Assembly: GCA_021442845.1 (NCBI GenBank)
Contig: JABUSD010000328.1
Coordinates: 1 to 5,006 of the forward strand
DNA length: 5,006 nucleotides
Direction: 5' to 3'
Origin: Holdemanella sp.
Lineage (GTDB): Bacteria > Bacillota_I > Bacilli_A > Erysipelotrichales > Erysipelotrichaceae
Positions 1 to 5,006 of this stretch are shown one piece after another (position 1 is the first letter of the stretch; each line of letters starts with the position of its first letter). The notes beneath the pieces were generated by a model. It saw only the letters and a program-made list of their open reading frames with translations. It ran no database searches and was not told the DNA's origin. The translations under genes and the position numbers were made by a program.

Positions 1-739
1 TACTATTTGCTATTGCTTTACAAATCTTCCTTTCACTTTTTGATAAGTTAAACGCATAATTCCTTGAACAGGCTGTAAATAGTCTTACAAGATTTCCAAC
101 GCATATATCTATATATCCGGGTTCCTTATATTTTATTTCTTCGTAAAAGTTATATACATATTGTAAGACTTGATTTCTAATTGTTTCATTTTCCGTTTCA
201 AATAGAAGATATCCATTATTCTGGTTGTAATAGAATATAGACTTCCTTAAGAATTCAGAAAGTGGATTATCTTCTAATTTATTAAAAAATACCTGATTAA
301 ACAATTCATGAGATACTGTTAGATTTAATACAACTGCATCTGATTCCTCTAAAATATCACAATGATTAAAATCGCTAGCAATTATTAGAATATCATCCTT
401 TTTCGCATGGATTATCTCTTCATCGATTTTCTCTGTTAAGATTCCCTGTAAAACATATCTTATTTCGATGTAATCCGATTTATAACTAGTTAACTTTCTT
501 TCTGAAAAATGAAAAATATGTGGCTGCTTATCTATATGTCTTAAAACGGATATAAGATTATTTTTATATAGACATGCAGATGCTGAAATCAACTGTGTTG
601 AGCGTGTATGCATATAGTTTTTCTTTCTGGTGCTTAAGTGTTCTGTATCAAAATAATTTGAAAAAATATCCTCTTCATTTACATAGTGAATGTTCACGGA
701 TTCGATAAAGCTGTTTTTTACATTTTCATAGATATTCAT
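1..739 (-). CDS. AraC-family transcriptional regulator, N-terminal part (gene continues beyond left edge)
   Basis: I translated the minus strand from the ATG at 739-737 and found 246 codons open to the window edge without a stop. Residues about 88-145 fit a cupin-like AraC sensor domain: IEIRYVLQGILTEKID, then KKDDILIIASDFNH, the usual beta-strand and 'gD..lipp..H' pattern of sugar-sensing members. Residues about 186-226 (NETIRNQVLQYVYNFY, then EPGYIDICVGNLVRLF) match the helical linker that precedes the DNA-binding part in this family. The two helix-turn-helix motifs, about 90-110 residues, would lie off the left edge, so DNA binding is inferred and not seen. The gene is divergent from the PTS/glycosidase operon and is probably its regulator, most likely an activator. 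No convincing Shine-Dalgarno precedes the ATG; see the promoter entry. The next in-frame ATG is codon 43, which would remove part of the conserved N-terminus. Family assignment is by pattern recognition and fairly sure; the ligand is unknown. Confidence 0.78.
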   Translation of the reverse strand, partial: MNIYENVKNSFIESVNIHYVNEEDIFSNYFDTEHLSTRKKNYMHTRSTQLISASACLYKNNLISVLRHIDKQPHIFHFSERKLTSYKSDYIEIRYVLQGILTEKIDEEIIHAKKDDILIIASDFNHCDILEESDAVVLNLTVSHELFNQVFFNKLEDNPLSEFLRKSIFYYNQNNGYLLFETENETIRNQVLQYVYNFYEEIKYKEPGYIDICVGNLVRLFTACSRNYAFNLSKSERKICKAIANS

Positions 740-745
740 GCTTCA

Positions 746-774
746 AGTATAACACTCATCAATGATTATGTCAG
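746..774 (-). promoter_or_regulatory. Predicted sigma-A promoter of the AraC-type regulator gene
   Basis: Read on the minus strand there is a -35 CTGACA (774-769, 5 of 6 to consensus), a 17-bp spacer, and a -10 TATACT (751-746, 5 of 6) preceded by an extended -10 TG (754-753). This is the best consensus promoter in the intergenic region. Transcription would start near 739-740, that is, at the start codon itself, which fits the lack of a ribosome binding site. The match is visible in the sequence; activity is inferred. Confidence 0.6.
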
Positions 775-779
775 TCATA

Positions 780-808
780 TATAGTCGGAATAGGTAACTA
801 AATATAAT
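780..808 (+). promoter_or_regulatory. Possible rightward promoter P1 of the PTS operon
   Basis: A perfect -10 TATAAT lies at 803-808. At 17-bp spacing the -35 position (780-785, TATAGT) is poor. A perfect -10 with a weak -35 is typical of activator-dependent promoters, which fits a divergent AraC-type regulator. The exact 17-bp spacer is occupied by the first copy of the direct repeat (786-802). If used, it gives a leader of about 95 nt before the permease. A second -10-like TATAAG at 857-862 is an alternative start site. Confidence 0.4.
786..802 (+). repeat. Direct repeat copy 1, candidate regulator operator
   Basis: CGGAATAGGTAACTAAA recurs at 839-855 as CGGAATATGTTACTAAA, 15 of 17 identical. 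The start-to-start distance is 53 bp, about five helical turns, so both copies would face the same side of the DNA. Each copy is followed at once, or after one base, by a TATAA -10-like element. Same-orientation repeats are the usual operator form for AraC-family proteins. Binding by the neighbouring regulator is inference. Confidence 0.5.
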
Positions 809-838
809 CTAATACACAGGATTGGTAATCGAAATGCA

Positions 839-855
839 CGGAATATGTTACTAAA
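839..855 (+). repeat. Direct repeat copy 2, candidate regulator operator
   Basis: This is the second copy of the 17-bp repeat at 786-802, with mismatches only at 846 and 849. It lies 55 bp upstream of the permease start codon and one base before the -10-like TATAAG at 857-862. A weaker related motif, GGTAATCGAAAT, lies between the copies at 824-835. The arrangement suggests two binding sites in a control region otherwise lacking genes. Confidence 0.5.
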
Positions 856-894
856 ATATAAGTGTAAAAAGGTTACTGCAGAATCTTAAATTAT

Positions 895-900
895 GGAGGA
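895..900 (+). promoter_or_regulatory. Strong ribosome binding site of the PTS permease
   Basis: GGAGGA sits 9 nt before the ATG at 910. It is a near-perfect Shine-Dalgarno and fixes the start of the permease. Confidence 0.85.
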
Positions 901-909
901 AGAAAAGAA

Positions 910-3677
<2,768 letters not shown>

Positions 3678-3681
3678 ATAT

Positions 3682-3712
3682 AAAAGGCTATCAAAAATTC
3701 TGATAGCCTTTT
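3682..3712. terminator. Rho-independent terminator shared by convergent genes
   Basis: A perfect 12-bp stem (3682-3693 with 3701-3712) encloses a 7-nt loop. The G/C pairs are in the middle of the stem and the 3' arm runs into five T residues (3709-3713). On the plus strand it ends the PTS/glucosidase operon, 4 bp after the stop codon. On the minus strand the stem is followed by U4-A-U-A-U-U, so it may also stop the rubrerythrin fusion transcript, whose stop codon is 8 bp away. Confidence 0.9.
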
Positions 3713-3720
3713 TCTATATC

Positions 3721-4935
3721 TTATTTAAAATATTTATCTAACAATCCTTTTAGAGCTCTACCGTGTCTTGCTTCATCTCTTGCCATTTCATGGACTGTAT
3801 CATGGATGGCATCCAATCCGTTTTTCTTAGCACACAAAGCTAACTCTGTTTTACCTTGTGTAGCACCGAATTCACAGTCAACACGCCATGCTAGATTATC
3901 CTTTGTGGTCGATTTCATATTTGGTTCTAAATCTTCACCTAGCAATTCTGCAAATTTAGCTGCATGTTCTGCTTCTTCATAGGCAGCTTTTTTCCAATAG
4001 TTTCCTACTTCTGGATATCCTTCTCTTTCTGCAATTCTTGCCATGCATAGATACATACCTACTTCTGAGCATTCTCCATTAAAATTAGCCATCAGCTGAT
4101 CAAAGATATACTTCTTATCTTCATCTGAAATGGAATCGTTGTTCTTGACTGTCTTGGCATAGATTCCATATTCATGTTCAGCAGCTAGTTTTAATTCACC
4201 AGTTACTTCTTTAAATGCAGTTTTTCCTGCTTTACAAACTGGACACTGTTCGGGTGCTTCTACACCTTCATATACATATCCGCATACAGAGCAGACAAAT
4301 TTCTTAGCTGGCTTTACTTCTTCCTTTGGTGCACCCACTAATGAGAAATCTTCTTTACCGTGTTTGCATAATGGACATAGATAATCATCTGGAATTTCAT
4401 CACCTTCATAGACATATCCACAGATGTTGCACACCCATGATTTTTTTTGTACTGGCGCTGGTTTTGGTTTGATTACAGTCTGATAATATGTATATGTTGC
4501 CGATGCAACATCTTCTAATACATCCCCATCATCAATAGTTGCGATAAATAACATATGTGAACCTAAATCCTTAGAATCAACCACTGTACATGACATATAC
4601 ATGTTTGTTCCTTCTGTCACAACTAACAATCCATTATCCATGCGTTTGACTGGTTCATAGTTTTCAAACTTATTTACATTTCTTCCTGACTGCATTCCAA
4701 AACGCTGGAATAAAGAAAATGGTGCTTTTTCTGAAATTGAGCAGATATTAAATACACCTGCTTTTTCAATCATTTCACATGTCTTATTTGCCTTGATTAC
4801 CGCAATCGAAATGCGTGTTGGATCATTCGCTACCTGGATAGCTGTATTGATAATACATGCATTATCAACACCATCTACCTTTGTACTTAAGACAAATAGA
4901 CCGTATGTCATTTTAAAAAATGCTTTATTATTCAT
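3721..4935 (-). CDS. Four-domain fusion: flavin reductase-like, two rubredoxins, rubrerythrin
   Basis: The product is probably a cytoplasmic peroxide/oxygen reductase that carries its own electron chain. Numbered from the ATG at 4935 (404 residues), residues 1-150 resemble the FMN-binding flavin reductase/flavoredoxin domain found in high-molecular-weight rubredoxins ([12 protein letters not shown], then [19 protein letters not shown]). Two short rubredoxin domains follow: Cys169/172/187/190 in [10 protein letters not shown]...CPLC, and Cys215/218/231/234 in [10 protein letters not shown]...CPVC. A linker rich in Pro and Lys (about 156-165) joins the first two parts. The C-terminal 130 residues form a rubrerythrin four-helix bundle with diiron ligands Glu288, Glu321-x-x-His324, Glu355 and Glu388-x-x-His391. 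Rubredoxin before the diiron domain is the 'reverse rubrerythrin' order. A GTG at 4941 would add two codons, but it overlaps the Shine-Dalgarno, so I chose the ATG. It is the downstream gene of a tandem pair. Domain calls are firm; the internal electron path is inferred. Confidence 0.9.
   Translation of the reverse strand: MNNKAFFKMTYGLFVLSTKVDGVDNACIINTAIQVANDPTRISIAVIKANKTCEMIEKAGVFNICSISEKAPFSLFQRFGMQSGRNVNKFENYEPVKRMDNGLLVVTEGTNMYMSCTVVDSKDLGSHMLFIATIDDGDVLEDVASATYTYYQTVIKPKPAPVQKKSWVCNICGYVYEGDEIPDDYLCPLCKHGKEDFSLVGAPKEEVKPAKKFVCSVCGYVYEGVEAPEQCPVCKAGKTAFKEVTGELKLAAEHEYGIYAKTVKNNDSISDEDKKYIFDQLMANFNGECSEVGMYLCMARIAEREGYPEVGNYWKKAAYEEAEHAAKFAELLGEDLEPNMKSTTKDNLAWRVDCEFGATQGKTELALCAKKNGLDAIHDTVHEMARDEARHGRALKGLLDKYFK
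3736..3783 (+). repeat. 48-bp direct repeat, copy 1 (end of fusion gene)
   Basis: It matches 4959-5006 at 46 of 48 positions. It encodes the last helix of the diiron domain and lies at the same place, and in the same frame, in each tandem gene. The second copy reaches the window edge, so the repeat may be longer. Confidence 0.9.
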
Positions 4936-4940
4936 ATTCA

Positions 4941-4945
4941 CTCCT
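4941..4945 (-). promoter_or_regulatory. Ribosome binding site deciding the start of the fusion gene
   Basis: AGGAG on the minus strand lies 5 nt before the ATG at 4935-4933. It shares bases with the stop codon TAG (4946-4944) of the upstream paralogue. The GTG at 4941-4939 uses the last G of this site and so cannot be served by it. Confidence 0.75.
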
Positions 4946-5006
4946 ATTTGAAGTAACGATCTAACAATCCTTTTAAAGCTCTACCGTGTCTAGCTTCATC
5001 TCTTGC
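4944..5006 (-). CDS. Rubrerythrin-family protein, last 20 codons (gene continues beyond right edge)
   Basis: The minus strand reads [20 protein letters not shown] and then TAG at 4946-4944. This matches the C-terminus of the neighbouring fusion in 19 of 20 residues (Arg in place of Lys at one position) and includes the second ExxH iron-binding motif, so the upstream gene ends in the same diiron domain. Its stop codon is only 8 bp from the next ATG and overlaps the next ribosome binding site, so the two are very likely cotranscribed, with this gene first. Whether it is a simple rubrerythrin, a reverse rubrerythrin or another four-domain fusion cannot be told from this fragment. Confidence 0.88.
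   Translation of the reverse strand, partial: ARDEARHGRALKGLLDRYFK
4959..5006 (+). repeat. 48-bp direct repeat, copy 2 (end of upstream paralogue)
   Basis: This is the partner of 3736-3783, offset by 1223 bp and cut by the window edge. The offset equals the distance between the two stop codons, so recombination between the copies would remove one gene cleanly and leave a whole hybrid gene. Confidence 0.9.

Noticed and set aside
834..854. Six-codon leader-peptide candidate (MHGICY) in the intergenic region
   Set aside because: No Shine-Dalgarno, no attenuator hairpin downstream, and it overlaps the direct repeat.
740..909. Riboswitch or antiterminator element ahead of the permease
   Set aside because: I saw no stable hairpin followed by a T-run and no recognisable aptamer motif; repeats and -10 elements explain the region better.
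4939..4941. GTG start for the rubrerythrin fusion
   Set aside because: It overlaps the AGGAG ribosome site, while the ATG six bases later is at normal spacing.

Overview
The window reads as a stretch of a low-GC Firmicutes (Bacillota) chromosome, from an anaerobic or gut-type lineage. The base composition is AT-rich, the ribosome binding sites are strong GGAGG types, and the gene content pairs a PTS beta-glucoside operon with reverse-type rubrerythrin. The fused rubrerythrin brings Erysipelotrichia or clostridia to mind, but that placement is inference; no marker gene is present.

Layout. Positions 1-739 (minus strand) hold the first 246 codons of an AraC-family regulator that runs off the left edge, so its DNA-binding domain is not seen. 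Positions 740-909 are a divergent control region with a good leftward promoter, rightward -10 elements and a pair of direct repeats 53 bp apart. Positions 910-2235 (plus) encode a glucose/beta-glucoside-family PTS permease with IIB and IIC domains but no IIA. Two bases later, 2238-3677 (plus) encode a GH1 6-phospho-beta-glucosidase. A 12-bp-stem terminator at 3682-3712 separates this operon from a convergent gene at 3721-4935 (minus), a four-domain protein: flavin reductase-like domain, two short rubredoxin domains and a C-terminal rubrerythrin diiron domain. At the right edge, 4944-5006 (minus) is the last 20 codons of a tandem rubrerythrin-family paralogue, almost identical in sequence to the end of its neighbour.

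How the genes work together. The regulator very probably senses a sugar or sugar phosphate and controls the divergent two-gene operon. The permease would import and phosphorylate a beta-glucoside (cellobiose- or aryl-glucoside-like), taking phosphate from a IIA protein encoded elsewhere, and the hydrolase would split the 6-phosphoglucoside inside the cell. The minus-strand pair on the right is a separate unit for peroxide and oxygen detoxification. In it the whole chain from reduced nicotinamide through FMN and rubredoxin iron to the diiron centre could sit on one polypeptide.

The most notable points are the self-contained four-domain rubrerythrin fusion, its tandem copy with a sharp identity boundary, a regulator promoter that would give a leaderless mRNA, and the spaced direct repeats that look like the operator for the sugar operon.
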